Shown here in pieces: positions 17,349 to 24,978 of a stretch of DNA of 34,148 nucleotides (position 1 is its first letter; every line of letters begins with the position of its first letter). Made by a program: the position numbers and the translations under genes. The notes under the pieces were generated by a model. That model ran no database searches, had not been told where the DNA came from, and worked only from the letters and a program-made list of their open reading frames with translations. Source of the DNA: Cyclobacterium xiamenense (GTDB lineage Bacteria; Bacteroidota; Bacteroidia; Cytophagales; Cyclobacteriaceae); the NCBI RefSeq assembly GCF_009467825.1, contig NZ_WIOK01000044.1, forward strand, positions 1 through 34,148, given 5' to 3'.

Positions 17349-17801
17349 CTAAATCTTCATTATTATTCGTTCAAAACGATCTAGAAGTTCGCTCTCAATC
17401 ATAGATAATTTTCGCTCGTTGGCTTTCGTTATTAGCTGAATCAATTTCTTTCGTTCTACTCTATGAAATAGATACAGTACTGAAAGGCCCTTTATTATCG
17501 ATTCTTTTATAGCCTGACACTCACCATGGTATGCGCTAATTAAATCATCAAATAATTTATCCTTTGAACTACCGTATGCAGCTATACATACATCTGGGAA
17601 GTTTTCGAATTCACTCCATCTGGAAGTGCATTCAAAAATTATTTTCTGCTGATCATAAATAGATCCTTGTGAAAAGATATTTGGCATATTACTTCGTTTT
17701 ATCGTGTTGTCCACTTCAGGGCCGATAAAGGTAAAGTACTGTCCTCTAGCTCCGTCTTTTATGCAAGCTTGCAAATTGCACAAGATATGCACCGGAAGCA
17801 C
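17349..17801 (-). CDS. Hypothetical protein, probably cut at its 5' end
   Basis: The frame codes for up to 150 residues but starts at a GTG (17801) lying beyond a GCAAGCTTGC palindrome; the palindrome itself is read as LQAC at residues ~10-13. Downstream the sequence is protein-like (FSQGSIYDQQKIIFECTSRW; LFDDLISAYHGECQ) and ends with a charged helix ERKLSMIESELLDRFERI. The first in-frame ATG is at 17687, inside what looks like continuous protein. I infer that the original N-terminus was lost at the palindrome. No domain is recognised. It is convergent with the preceding lipoprotein genes. Confidence 0.5.
   Translation of the reverse strand: MLPVHILCNLQACIKDGARGQYFTFIGPEVDNTIKRSNMPNIFSQGSIYDQQKIIFECTSRWSEFENFPDVCIAAYGSSKDKLFDDLISAYHGECQAIKESIIKGLSVLYLFHRVERKKLIQLITKANERKLSMIESELLDRFERIIMKI
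17763..17772. repeat. GCAAGCTTGC palindrome, copy 3
   Basis: At the 5' edge of the truncated-looking minus-strand gene. The minus-strand side continues ATAAAAGACGGAG, a variant of the CG-rich flank. Confidence 0.75.
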
Positions 17802-17827
17802 CCGGCTTTAGCCACCAGGAAATCGCG

Positions 17828-18163
17828 CCTGAGCTGCCTTCGGTCGAACCAGGTCTCCCGGACGGTGCGGCGCCTCACCTTGAAATTAACCAAGCGAGGA
17901 TCCGGTATTTGCAAGCTTGCAGGTTTTACCGGGGAAGGCAAAATATCCCCAACATTGCAAAAAGATTCGCACTACCATGAATGCAATGCCTCTTGAATTC
18001 GCTGCGGTTGATGGCCCTTGGTCTGACCCTCCTTCCTGCCATGCAGGTGGTGCCGATCACGGCGACCGATCATGCAGCATCCACAAATGATTTTAATTAA
18101 CTACGTGGAGACCAGCACCCACACAAAAAAACGGGGCGTACGCCAAAAAGCCAGATGAGTAGG
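17828..18163 (+). repeat. 336-bp leader repeat, copy B
   Basis: Second copy of the leader at 15345-15680, same length and order. It ends 18 bases before the CsgG-like start codon. The last 25 bases differ most from copy A, so each copy has its own ribosome-binding region while the body is conserved. Sequence to the left of the copy is unrelated between A and B. Confidence 0.9.
17911..17920. repeat. GCAAGCTTGC palindrome, copy 4
   Basis: Inside leader repeat B, at the position equivalent to copy 2, with the same GGTTTTACCGGGG flank. Confidence 0.8.
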
Positions 18164-18181
18164 CAAAAAATAACGTTAACC

Positions 18182-19063
18182 ATGAAAAAAAGTTTATTCG
18201 TATCCGTGCTGTTAATTGGTTTACTATTCGATGCAAAAGCGCAGGAAAAACCCATTGTTGGGATCGTCCCCTTCACGTACGTACAGGGAGCCGCCTCTGT
18301 GGACGATGTCAACTCCATTCAGGAAACCGTGACCAATGCCTTTGTCAAAACCAGGCGCTTTAATATCGTCGACCGGTCGAAAATGGAGAGCTTAAAAAAG
18401 GAAAAAGAACTCCAAAAGTCGGAAGATTTCATCGATGGAAGCATTGCCCAGCAAGGCGTCTCGCTGGGGGCAAACTATTTGATCGCAGGCCATGTCTTAT
18501 CGGCGCAGGCGGACCAGATGGAAACTGCTCCGGACGAAACCACGGGGCAGACGACCATCACCTTCAAGTCGAAATTGTCGATCAATTTAAAAGTAATCGA
18601 GGTAGCGACGGGTGAAGTAATCCGGTCCGAGACCATTGAGCCGAAAGGGGGCAGTTTACTTGCCGGGATGGTAGGCCTGGGTGCATCCAGTCCCGAGGCC
18701 GCTATTGCAAAAGCCATCAAGGACATCGAAGAAAAAATTGATGCCTTCGTCGACGAAAATTTCCCGGTATCCTTCCCGATCGTTGAAATTGTGGAGAAAG
18801 ATAAAAAAGGAAATGCCATCAACGTGATGATCGCTGGTGGGTCTGGTTACAATCTGAAAAAAGGTGACAAGCTACGCGTTGTTGAACTTTCTGTAATGGA
18901 AGTGAATGGCAAGCAACTGCAACGGAAAAAGGAAATCGGCGAGCTACGAATCACCACGGTAGAGGATGAAAATTTCTCTATATGCTCGGTGCGATCCGGA
19001 GGACTCGCGATCAACTCGAAATTTGAAGGAAATGCCACTATTTTGGTATTCACCAGCAAGTAA
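18182..19063 (+). CDS. CsgG/HfaB-family outer-membrane assembly protein
   Basis: I chose ATG at 18182, giving 293 residues, because it begins a clean signal peptide (MKKSLFVSVLLIGLLFDAKA, cleavage before QEK); the in-frame ATG at 18155 adds nine residues inside the leader. The mature part follows the CsgG fold: VGIVPFTYV strand, ETVTNAFVKTRRFNIVDRSK, the VSLGANYLIAGHV core, a transmembrane-hairpin-like SKLSINLKVIEVATGEVIRS, and GGSLLAGMVGLGASS. CsgG forms the curli secretion pore. Unlike E. coli CsgG there is no lipobox Cys. The C-terminal ~90 residues add a beta-rich domain (NLKKGDKLRVVE). A downstream lipoprotein gene starts 5 bases after the stop, so an envelope complex is likely. Confidence 0.8.
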   Translation: MKKSLFVSVLLIGLLFDAKAQEKPIVGIVPFTYVQGAASVDDVNSIQETVTNAFVKTRRFNIVDRSKMESLKKEKELQKSEDFIDGSIAQQGVSLGANYLIAGHVLSAQADQMETAPDETTGQTTITFKSKLSINLKVIEVATGEVIRSETIEPKGGSLLAGMVGLGASSPEAAIAKAIKDIEEKIDAFVDENFPVSFPIVEIVEKDKKGNAINVMIAGGSGYNLKKGDKLRVVELSVMEVNGKQLQRKKEIGELRITTVEDENFSICSVRSGGLAINSKFEGNATILVFTSK

Positions 19064-19068
19064 ATCCA

Positions 19069-19524
19069 ATGAAGTACTACGTGTACCTCGTCGTAGCCAT
19101 TTTAGGACTGCATGGCTGCAGTCCTAAAATGCATACCGAATCAGGAGAAGTCAACTTCCTAAGCAAGGAGTCTCAGGCGGTGTTTCTGGTTAAAAGCATG
19201 GGATACGGAAAAAACCGGGTCGAAGCGGTGGCAAACGCAGAAAAAAATGCATTTCGGGTGCTGCTATTTCGCGGGTTGCCGGGCTCGGATGTACCCCTGC
19301 CCCTGGTGGAAAATGAAGCGCATACAAGGTCTGTCCACGCAACCTACCTGCGGCACTTCTTCGCGGGCAATCGATACCGGTCATTCCTGATGTCATCGAA
19401 AGAAAGCTCAAAACTAACCAAAATCCCCGGCGGAAAACGAATCGCCGTAGACCTGAAAATAAATCACCATTCCCTGCGAAGGGACCTGGAAGAAAATCAG
19501 GTAATTCGAAAATTTGGCTACTGA
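19069..19524 (+). CDS. LPP20-like small lipoprotein
   Basis: A 151-residue lipoprotein: signal MKYYVYLVVAILGLHGC with Cys at 17. The segment SMGYGKNRVEAVANAEKNAF has the conserved Gly and the Ala-spaced helix seen in LPP20-type proteins, followed by LLFRGLPGSDVPLPL and a C-terminal strand KRIAVDLKINHHSLRRDLEE. The family assignment is by pattern only. It sits in the second position of the CsgG cluster, 5 bases after csgG-like, so it is probably an accessory factor of that envelope complex. Confidence 0.65.
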   Translation: MKYYVYLVVAILGLHGCSPKMHTESGEVNFLSKESQAVFLVKSMGYGKNRVEAVANAEKNAFRVLLFRGLPGSDVPLPLVENEAHTRSVHATYLRHFFAGNRYRSFLMSSKESSKLTKIPGGKRIAVDLKINHHSLRRDLEENQVIRKFGY

Positions 19525-19644
19525 AAACAGGAAAGCTGATTATTTTAATCGTCAACGCCGACAGGCAGGCAGATGGCCTTCGGAAAATAACTTGCAATCA
19601 CATCGGGACAGGCTATGTGGCCGCTAAAAACAAATTATAAACAG

Positions 19645-20550
19645 ATGAAATCGAGCATTTACTCAAGTATCTATTTTCTATGGATTGTTAGCTGGAGCCT
19701 TACTGCAGGGGCCCAGGGTACCTCAGGCGTGGAGGCGGCTGAAGTACAAACGGTACAGCCCAAAATAATGGTCATTCCTTTTACAAAAGAAGGAGAGGAT
19801 CTCCGCTTCGTATTGGAAGAGGACATCAATCGACGGATCGCAATCACAAAAATTAAGGAGGCATTTGATTCCCGGAGTTTTACTACCGTGGATTTTATTG
19901 CACGATTAAAGGTGGCAAAGGACAACAACCTTTTCATGACGGACAATCAAACCGACATCAAATCACAGATCATTCAAATGTCGGGGGCCGATATTTACGT
20001 ACAGGCAGAAATCGATGACCAAAACGGACAATCCGGCAGGTCGGTAACCGTGCTGCTAACGGGCTACGAGGCCTCTACCGGTAATTCCCTCTCGAATAAA
20101 GTAGGCAACAGCGGAACATTTTTCACCGATGACATCGGTAAATTAACCAGCAAAGCGGTGGAGCGTATCGCCGAGGATTTCTTAAATGTCCTGCAAGTAA
20201 AATTCACGGAAATCGTCAACAACGGCAAATCGGTTATGGTAGACGTAGGCTTCGACCTGGGGTCCCCCTATTCCATGGCTTCTGAAGTAGGTGATGAGGG
20301 ATTACCATTGTCGGACCAACTGGAAATCTGGATGGAAGAAAACGCTTTCAAAAACAATTACCACATTCAGGGCACCACGGATTCGAAAATGATCTTTGAT
20401 GATGTCCGCATTCCCCTAAAAGACCCGGTAACTGGCAATAATTACAACCCCAATAAATTTGCGTTGGAAATCTTTATGTTTCTACGGAAAATCGGCTTGA
20501 AACCCAGCAAGGATATAAAGGGCAATACCATTTTTATAACCATTAACTGA
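19645..20550 (+). CDS. DUF6175-like exported protein
   Basis: A 301-residue protein from ATG 19645; the ATG at 19615 would put ten polar residues before the signal peptide. Signal: KSSIYSSIYFLWIVSWSLTA, cleaved near AGAQ. The mature start IMVIPFTKEGEDLRFVLEED, then NRRIAITKIKEAFDSRSFTT and DIKSQIIQMSGADIYVQAE, resembles what I know as DUF6175 of Bacteroidota. It shares the CsgG-like idea of an initial V-I-P-F strand and an ADIYV core, hinting at a related anticodon-binding-type fold. Third gene of the cluster; the next starts 5 bases after its stop. Function unknown; an assembly role beside the CsgG-like protein is inference. Confidence 0.7.
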   Translation: MKSSIYSSIYFLWIVSWSLTAGAQGTSGVEAAEVQTVQPKIMVIPFTKEGEDLRFVLEEDINRRIAITKIKEAFDSRSFTTVDFIARLKVAKDNNLFMTDNQTDIKSQIIQMSGADIYVQAEIDDQNGQSGRSVTVLLTGYEASTGNSLSNKVGNSGTFFTDDIGKLTSKAVERIAEDFLNVLQVKFTEIVNNGKSVMVDVGFDLGSPYSMASEVGDEGLPLSDQLEIWMEENAFKNNYHIQGTTDSKMIFDDVRIPLKDPVTGNNYNPNKFALEIFMFLRKIGLKPSKDIKGNTIFITIN

Positions 20551-20555
20551 CTCGC

Positions 20556-21500
20556 ATGAACAAGTACCTACCGCTGCTAATCGCCCTACTGGGCGGATTT
20601 TGGGATGCATTCGCGCAAACACCTTCCGACATTGGAAAAATTTACTTATCCATCGTCATGCCCGAAACGGACGAAGGGCTGGATCCATCACAACTATCCA
20701 GACTGGAAGCGAAAATCGCTCAGCTTGTGACCAACACAGGCCTGGCAGGCAGTGGCTATACCAGCAATTTTGTCATCTATCCGAAATTTGTCGTCTACGA
20801 AACCAACACCGTGGAAGGAGGCATGGCAAACGTAACCATTGTGTCCTGTGAGTTGGGTCTTTTTATCAAACAGGTTGACGGAAATATACTGTTTTCAACC
20901 ATCAGTAAACCGCTCCGAGGCAGTGGCCGCAATAAAACCGCGGCAATTACGCATGCGCTATCTAAAATTCCTTCCGCTGACGAGGAGCTGGATGAATTTA
21001 TCGAAACTGGCAAAAAAAGAATCATCGCCTACTACGAATTGATCTGCGCTGATCTGATAAACCGATCCGAAAGCCTGGTGGCGATGCAAGATTACACACA
21101 GGCGCTTGGGCTATTGATGTCTGTTCCCAACGAGGTGAGCTGTTACCAAACGATTCAGCAAAAATCGATTGAAGCCTATCAGGCATTTCAAAACCAAAAA
21201 TGTGTCGAACAACTACAGGAGGCAAAAACCTATCTCGCCTCAAACCAATACCAGCACGCGCTGCGCACCCTTCGTCGGGTCGATCCCTCCACGCCTTGTT
21301 TTGAAGAAGCAGAGAACCTGGTGAATCGAGCAGCGGACGAAGTGGATGCCGAAGAAAATAAACTGTGGGACCAACGAATGCGGGTTTACGAGGATCAGAT
21401 CGCATTGACCAAAGAACGCATCCATGCCATAAAAGAGATCGCTGCTTCCTACTACCGGAGCAAACCTACCTCTGTGAATTACACGTATCTCCTGCGGTAA
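20556..21500 (+). CDS. Exported helical-repeat protein of the CsgG cluster
   Basis: A 314-residue protein with a signal peptide (MNKYLPLLIALLGGFWDAFA, then QTP). Residues ~27-160 form a beta/alpha domain (KIYLSIVMPE; NFVIYPKFVVYETNTVEGGM; IVSCELGLFIKQVDGNILFS) reminiscent of the N-terminal part of the neighbouring exported proteins. Residues ~165-275 are TPR-like helical pairs, two of which repeat the pattern MQDYTQALGLLMSVPNEVSC and SNQYQHALRTLRRVDPSTPC. A charged helix ends the protein. No exact family is known to me. It is the last gene of the four-gene cluster; no terminator hairpin was seen in the 134-base gap after it. Confidence 0.7.
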   Translation: MNKYLPLLIALLGGFWDAFAQTPSDIGKIYLSIVMPETDEGLDPSQLSRLEAKIAQLVTNTGLAGSGYTSNFVIYPKFVVYETNTVEGGMANVTIVSCELGLFIKQVDGNILFSTISKPLRGSGRNKTAAITHALSKIPSADEELDEFIETGKKRIIAYYELICADLINRSESLVAMQDYTQALGLLMSVPNEVSCYQTIQQKSIEAYQAFQNQKCVEQLQEAKTYLASNQYQHALRTLRRVDPSTPCFEEAENLVNRAADEVDAEENKLWDQRMRVYEDQIALTKERIHAIKEIAASYYRSKPTSVNYTYLLR

Positions 21501-21634
21501 GCACCACCTGTCCCAAGGGAAAAGATCTTGCGACTCTTATTTGGCTCCCATGTTTTCGGTTTTTTTGATTCACGTTTAGGTAGGAATGCTTTAGGAAGCA
21601 ACAAACTCAATTTCTATCGTATGTAGTAAAAAAT

Positions 21635-22312
21635 CTAGTCTTGAATTAGGTTTCCGTTTTCATCGATTTTTATCAGGTTTTGTGTCTTAGGTTTGGAGGG
21701 TTGATATACGATACCTGTAAGTTTTCCCCCGTAGCCACAGCTTGTATTGAGGTTGATTCCGGCACCTTCCCGGTAGACTTCTTTTACCGGTAGATGTCCG
21801 TGAATAAATTGTTTCCCCCTCCATAGCGGCTTATGCTGATAGTTCCAGATTAATTCTGATAGTGGTTTTTGGCCAATTCGTTGACCCGTATCCCGAAGCA
21901 CGGCGTGGCAGAATATAAAGTCTTCATTCTCGTGATAGGGGACGGTTTGGTCCAGGAAATCATGGACCTCCTTTTTCTGAGTTAATTCCAGATTTTTCCA
22001 TTCATTAAAGGATTTGACAGTCTGCCAATATTCAAACGTTCCGTCTGAAGTAGTACCAATATCTAGTGGAGTTGCTTTCTCCAAAATCAAATCAAGAAGC
22101 ATTTGATCATGATTGCCTCTGATGAAGATCCAATCCGGGTTTTTCTTTTTGGCATCAATGAGTACCTGAATGGTTTTCATCGCTGAAGGACCACGATCAA
22201 CATAGTCTCCCAGAAAAATCGCTTGCGCATGTATCTCTTGACTTACTCGAATGGCTGTGGAGGCAGCGAGATGGCAGCCATGTATGTCGCCAAATGCGGC
22301 TATTTTTTTCAT
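21635..22312 (-). CDS. Metallophosphoesterase of the PP1/ApaH (calcineurin-like) type
   Basis: A dimetal phosphatase with every signature in order: GDIHGC near the N-terminus, FLGDYVDRGPS, FIRGNHDQMLLD, then FCHAVLRDTG and FIHGHLPV supplying the later metal-binding histidines. I prefer ATG 22312 (MKKIAAFGDIHGC, 225 residues), the common start of relatives; ATG 22345 would add 11 residues. Substrate cannot be told from sequence: protein Ser/Thr phosphatase or dinucleoside polyphosphate hydrolase are both possible. It is cytoplasmic, has no signal peptide and is convergent with the CsgG cluster. Confidence 0.92.
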   Translation of the reverse strand: MKKIAAFGDIHGCHLAASTAIRVSQEIHAQAIFLGDYVDRGPSAMKTIQVLIDAKKKNPDWIFIRGNHDQMLLDLILEKATPLDIGTTSDGTFEYWQTVKSFNEWKNLELTQKKEVHDFLDQTVPYHENEDFIFCHAVLRDTGQRIGQKPLSELIWNYQHKPLWRGKQFIHGHLPVKEVYREGAGINLNTSCGYGGKLTGIVYQPSKPKTQNLIKIDENGNLIQD

Positions 22313-22472
22313 TTCGAAGCGGTAAGGCGGTTTCCTTATTTCCATACCTTAGAGTTAGGTTGCATTACTCTAATTCAAATCATACACTATATGCTGACTG
22401 CAGTCGTACTGCAACAGAGATTGGATTTACGTTGTCCATTAAAATTGATCGATTACCCACGATACCTTCGCT

Positions 22473-22490
22473 AGTTGCAAGCTTGCAACT
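22473..22490. repeat. GCAAGCTTGC palindrome, copy 5 (longest)
   Basis: A perfect 18-bp palindrome AGTTGCAAGCTTGCAACT. It is the one copy without an obvious CGGGG-type flank on either side. Confidence 0.8.
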
Positions 22491-22681
22491 TACTCTGAAA
22501 GACTGAACTCTACCAAAACACGAATCTCAGGTGATGTCAGTGTTTAGACCCTACGTCACCGAAAATAAAGCGGCTAAAGAACCTGTCGAAGGCTGAAGCA
22601 CGACATGCATGTACTCACTGTCCAGAGGTAGATTCGTCCCTCAAGCAGCCCCTGGTACCATCCACGTCAATAGTACGCTGG

Positions 22682-22718
22682 AACGCGGAGATCTTGGCAG
22701 GCAACATCTCCGCGTTTT
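22682..22718. terminator. Hairpin terminator downstream of the small minus-strand gene
   Basis: Perfect 11-bp stem AACGCGGAGAT / ATCTCCGCGTT (22682-22692 and 22706-22716) with a 13-base loop, followed on the plus strand by TTTTCTT. It lies ~20 bases past the stop of the minus-strand gene at 22738. The T run favours the plus strand, so its use for the minus-strand gene is less certain. Confidence 0.65.
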
Positions 22719-22737
22719 CTTACCAAAACGAGGCCAA

Positions 22738-22989
22738 TCAGTCCAAATCACTATCATCAAATTCATCGTAGCGTTCATCCCAGGCTACCGCTTCAAACAT
22801 CACCGAATTGAATCCGATGTAGGGGAATTCGACCAGGAAATAGTCCGTATAATCGGAACTCTGCTCGGTATGCAACACCGTATAGATTTCTCCTTCCGTA
22901 AGGTACCTATTGGCCTCTTCCCGCTCTTCATTCAATCCGTGTTCGTTGAGATACATTACCAGGCTCAGTGGAGGAATAAGTGTGGACAT
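22738..22989 (-). CDS. Small acidic hypothetical protein
   Basis: An 83-residue acidic protein. The core NEEREEANRYLTEGEIYTVL followed by YFLVEFPYIGFNSVMFE looks like a compact beta-barrel of the kind found in small phage and mobile-element proteins, with a very acidic tail (DERYDEFDDSDLD). No named family recognised. The frame is supported by its composition and by the hairpin just after the stop. M12 (MYLNEHG) is an alternative start. It stands alone on the minus strand. Confidence 0.6.
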   Translation of the reverse strand: MSTLIPPLSLVMYLNEHGLNEEREEANRYLTEGEIYTVLHTEQSSDYTDYFLVEFPYIGFNSVMFEAVAWDERYDEFDDSDLD

Positions 22990-23067
22990 GTTGCAATAAT
23001 CTATTGGCAGGTTTTTTTACACGTGGCTACCTCTAGCCGGCTACCCGGATAGCTTTCAGGCATTTTT

Positions 23068-23101
23068 GAGCGGCCTCCGACGGACGCCCCTAAGGCCGCT
23101 C
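23068..23101. repeat. Inverted repeat (hairpin) after the protease gene
   Basis: GAGCGGCC (23068-23075) pairs with GGCCGCTC (23094-23101) around an 18-base loop. It lies 36 bases past the stop of the minus-strand protease gene but has no T run in that direction, so a terminator role is doubtful. Confidence 0.5.
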
Positions 23102-23136
23102 CCTCCTTGAAAAGCTACATTTACAACCTATAAAAA

Positions 23137-23811
23137 TTACCTTGCATATTCGAGCACGTTATTTTTAAGGTCAAGAACAACCTTGAAATTATCAAAAAAG
23201 TCAAAACCGATAAAACCGTCTGTTCCGCCTAAAAGCAATGTCATTTGTAATAGTGTCGGTAAGTTTCCATATTTCACACTAAATTCCTTGCCTCCGAAAA
23301 CTGTCGGTATTTCAAAGCATTCCGTCTGAAATCTACCTACGCCTGGATAAAAGTCTTCATCGGTTCCAACGCTTTCATAAGTATTTGTCAAGCTGTCCGA
23401 TACATAAGACAGTTTCGCTCCTGTGTCTAAAAAGAATTTTAGCTCTTGATTGTCAACTGTCAATTTAATTATCGGTATTCCCATAAAATTTGAAATGTCC
23501 GCTTGCGTTCCGTCAATGTCAATTTGCTGTTTGCTGAACCCAACCAGTTGATCTTGATAGGCTAAAAGGATTTTGTAAGTTGAAACTATATCGGCTCCCA
23601 GCAACGTTGTTATTTCTGTTCCAAGCATATCAGAAATTTCTGAAACGGTCAAACCCATATAGTTTGTTGAACATTCGAAACTTTCTGAGAGAAAATTTAA
23701 CCTATCGGAAGCGTGAATGGTGGAAGGTGCCCCGGTGTCAAGTAATATTTTATTCTCACCCTCATAGATAATCGGGTGTCCGTTGAATAGCTGTAGTTGA
23801 AATTGTTTCAT
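23137..23811 (-). CDS. Two-domain retropepsin-like aspartic protease
   Basis: A 224-residue protein with two copies of the retropepsin active-site loop: ILLDTGAPST at ~22-31 and FFLDTGAKLS near 126-135. Each is followed ~50-70 residues later by the matching hydrophobic glycine motif (TTLLGADIVSTYKILL; GTDGFIGFDFFDNFKVVLDL). Retropepsins normally dimerise to pair two Asp residues; here a single chain can supply both, as in pepsin. There is no signal peptide or membrane segment, so it is probably cytoplasmic, unlike many bacterial relatives. The start codon overlaps the stop of the upstream broken methyltransferase by 4 bases (ATGA), so the two were once translationally coupled. Confidence 0.85.
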   Translation of the reverse strand: MKQFQLQLFNGHPIIYEGENKILLDTGAPSTIHASDRLNFLSESFECSTNYMGLTVSEISDMLGTEITTLLGADIVSTYKILLAYQDQLVGFSKQQIDIDGTQADISNFMGIPIIKLTVDNQELKFFLDTGAKLSYVSDSLTNTYESVGTDEDFYPGVGRFQTECFEIPTVFGGKEFSVKYGNLPTLLQMTLLLGGTDGFIGFDFFDNFKVVLDLKNNVLEYAR

Positions 23812-24088
23812 TGCCTTTTGTATAGTTTATATGTTGAACCTGTTGAATTGAATTGCGGAAACGATTTCAACGTGTCTTTGAACCCATTTTCAACCAATAG
23901 CTTGTCGAGAGTGTCAATTTCCCAATACCTTATTTTAAATGCATCTTCGTAGCTAAATTCTTTTCCCTTGAAAATCCCACTGCATTGTTCCTTATAGGTA
24001 TAAATGCCATTTTCGTTGTTGCTTGTTAATTCAACAATTCGTAAACAAAGTCGTAATATGCTCCCCAATTGTCGTGTGGTTGGTTCAT
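23808..24088 (-). pseudogene. Class I SAM methyltransferase with internal deletion and frameshift
   Basis: An ATG at 24088 opens MNQPHDNWGAYYDFVYELLN and stops at 24026; the N-x-x-x-x-Y-D-x-V-Y start is typical of small SAM-dependent methyltransferases. In another frame the same DNA runs on to 23808 and ends WEIDTLDKLLVENGFKDTLK...YKLYKRQ, which looks like the C-terminal part of such enzymes. The AdoMet-binding core is missing between them. I infer an internal deletion that also shifted the frame. A TTG at 24068 could give an 86-residue product, but it would start in the wrong frame for the N-terminal piece. Assignment is by pattern. Confidence 0.5.
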
Positions 24089-24114
24089 GATTGTCTGTTT
24101 TTTCGGCTGCGGCA

Positions 24115-24507
24115 TCATTGGGTTATGAACAGCTTATAGACGTCGGATTGATTCCGGGCAATCCCCTCGTAGTGAAATCGATTGGGCGAGGAGATTTTCT
24201 CTACCAGGTCAAAAACCAGGCAGTCTTTTGGCAAGCCCTCAAAAATCAAAGTAAACAAATGGTGCTCGCCGCGAACGTATGTCCATTCGGGAGACTTGGT
24301 GATTCCCTCTACATGCAGCAATTTCGCCTCCACCCCACCCCCCTGTGGGACCAGGCTGGTTACCGGCCAAATGCGTACCCCAACGGGAGGGTAGGGAACG
24401 CTGAGGTAGCAATGAACAATCACCTGGTTTTCTTCCCGGGTGCGGGTTTTGGCTCCCTCAAGAAGGGCCTGGTCCAGCTCTACACTGGGTTCAATCAGTG
24501 GTTCCAT
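24115..24507 (-). CDS. Hypothetical beta-rich protein
   Basis: A 130-residue protein from ATG 24507. The second half has a natural alternating strand pattern: VEAKLLHVEGITKSPEWTYV, then EHHLFTLIFEGLPKDCLVFD and RFHYEGIARNQSDVYKL. This recalls small beta-sandwich proteins of Bacteroidota that end in an F-D-L/F-I-E segment, but I cannot name a family. No signal peptide. The opposite strand has a longer open frame (24091-24597) with poor protein character, which I reject. It lies 27 bases upstream of the broken methyltransferase on the same strand. The 285 bases upstream of it hold no convincing gene. Confidence 0.55.
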   Translation of the reverse strand: MEPLIEPSVELDQALLEGAKTRTREENQVIVHCYLSVPYPPVGVRIWPVTSLVPQGGGVEAKLLHVEGITKSPEWTYVRGEHHLFTLIFEGLPKDCLVFDLVEKISSPNRFHYEGIARNQSDVYKLFITQ

Positions 24508-24792
24508 TCAGTGGTATTTTTAGATAGTACAATAGAAAGAAAAGCTACGCCATGGAAATCAGGCCTGGCAAATTCAATGACAGGTGCGCGACGGTGAACG
24601 ATGCTTTGACCCGCCACTGTGCCTCAACCCAAGGGAGTGTAGCCGTGAAAACGCCCGGCTCTCCGGACCAGGAAGTGAGCAGCAAGCGGTGCTGACGTCC
24701 ACTTCTCGATACCTTATTGGGTATCCATACCCACGGTATTACAGGCGAACCCTTCGTGTGAAAGGCTCGCCTGTGAATGGCCGAACAAGCCC

Positions 24793-24978
24793 TCACAGAA
24801 GGGATGTTAATATGTTTCCCGAACCCACTTTCCTTCCTGTATGGTCATAGGTACTGTTGGAGATTGGTCTGTACTCCCCTAATTTACGTCCCGTGTGGTC
24901 GTAAATCGTAAGCTTGTTGCCGTTGTCCCTGATTTCGCCAATTTTCTGCCCGGTGTGGTCCGTTAATACTTGTGCCAT
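24793..24978 (-). CDS. Tiny beta-flower-like repeat protein
   Basis: A 61-residue protein built almost wholly of three repeats: DHTGQKIGEIRDNGNKLT, YDHTGRKLGEYRPISNST, YDHTGRKVGSGNIL. The YDxxGRKxG unit resembles the blades of small four- and five-fold beta-flower proteins of Bacteroidota; by count this one has three units plus a short tail. The repeats are also nearly identical at DNA level (GACCACAC.GGGC), pointing to recent duplication or gene conversion. ATG 24978 follows an AT-rich leader. No export signal. Function unknown. Confidence 0.7.
   Translation of the reverse strand: MAQVLTDHTGQKIGEIRDNGNKLTIYDHTGRKLGEYRPISNSTYDHTGRKVGSGNILTSLL

Larger units (their letters stand above)
22346..22737. 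other. Intergenic stretch with palindrome and hairpin, no gene
   Basis: No convincing reading frame. It holds the 18-bp GCAAGCTTGC-type palindrome at 22473-22490, a short inverted repeat CTGCAGTCGTACTGCA near 22400, and a strong hairpin at 22682-22718 near its right end. Confidence 0.6.

Noticed and set aside
15345-18163. Insertion sequence or MITE for the 336-bp repeat
   Set aside because: No terminal inverted repeats, no target duplications and no transposase frame in either copy.
24091-24597. 168-residue plus-strand open frame
   Set aside because: The opposite strand (24115-24507) shows a more natural strand pattern and shares direction with its neighbours. The plus frame starts inside the broken methyltransferase region and has no recognisable fold.
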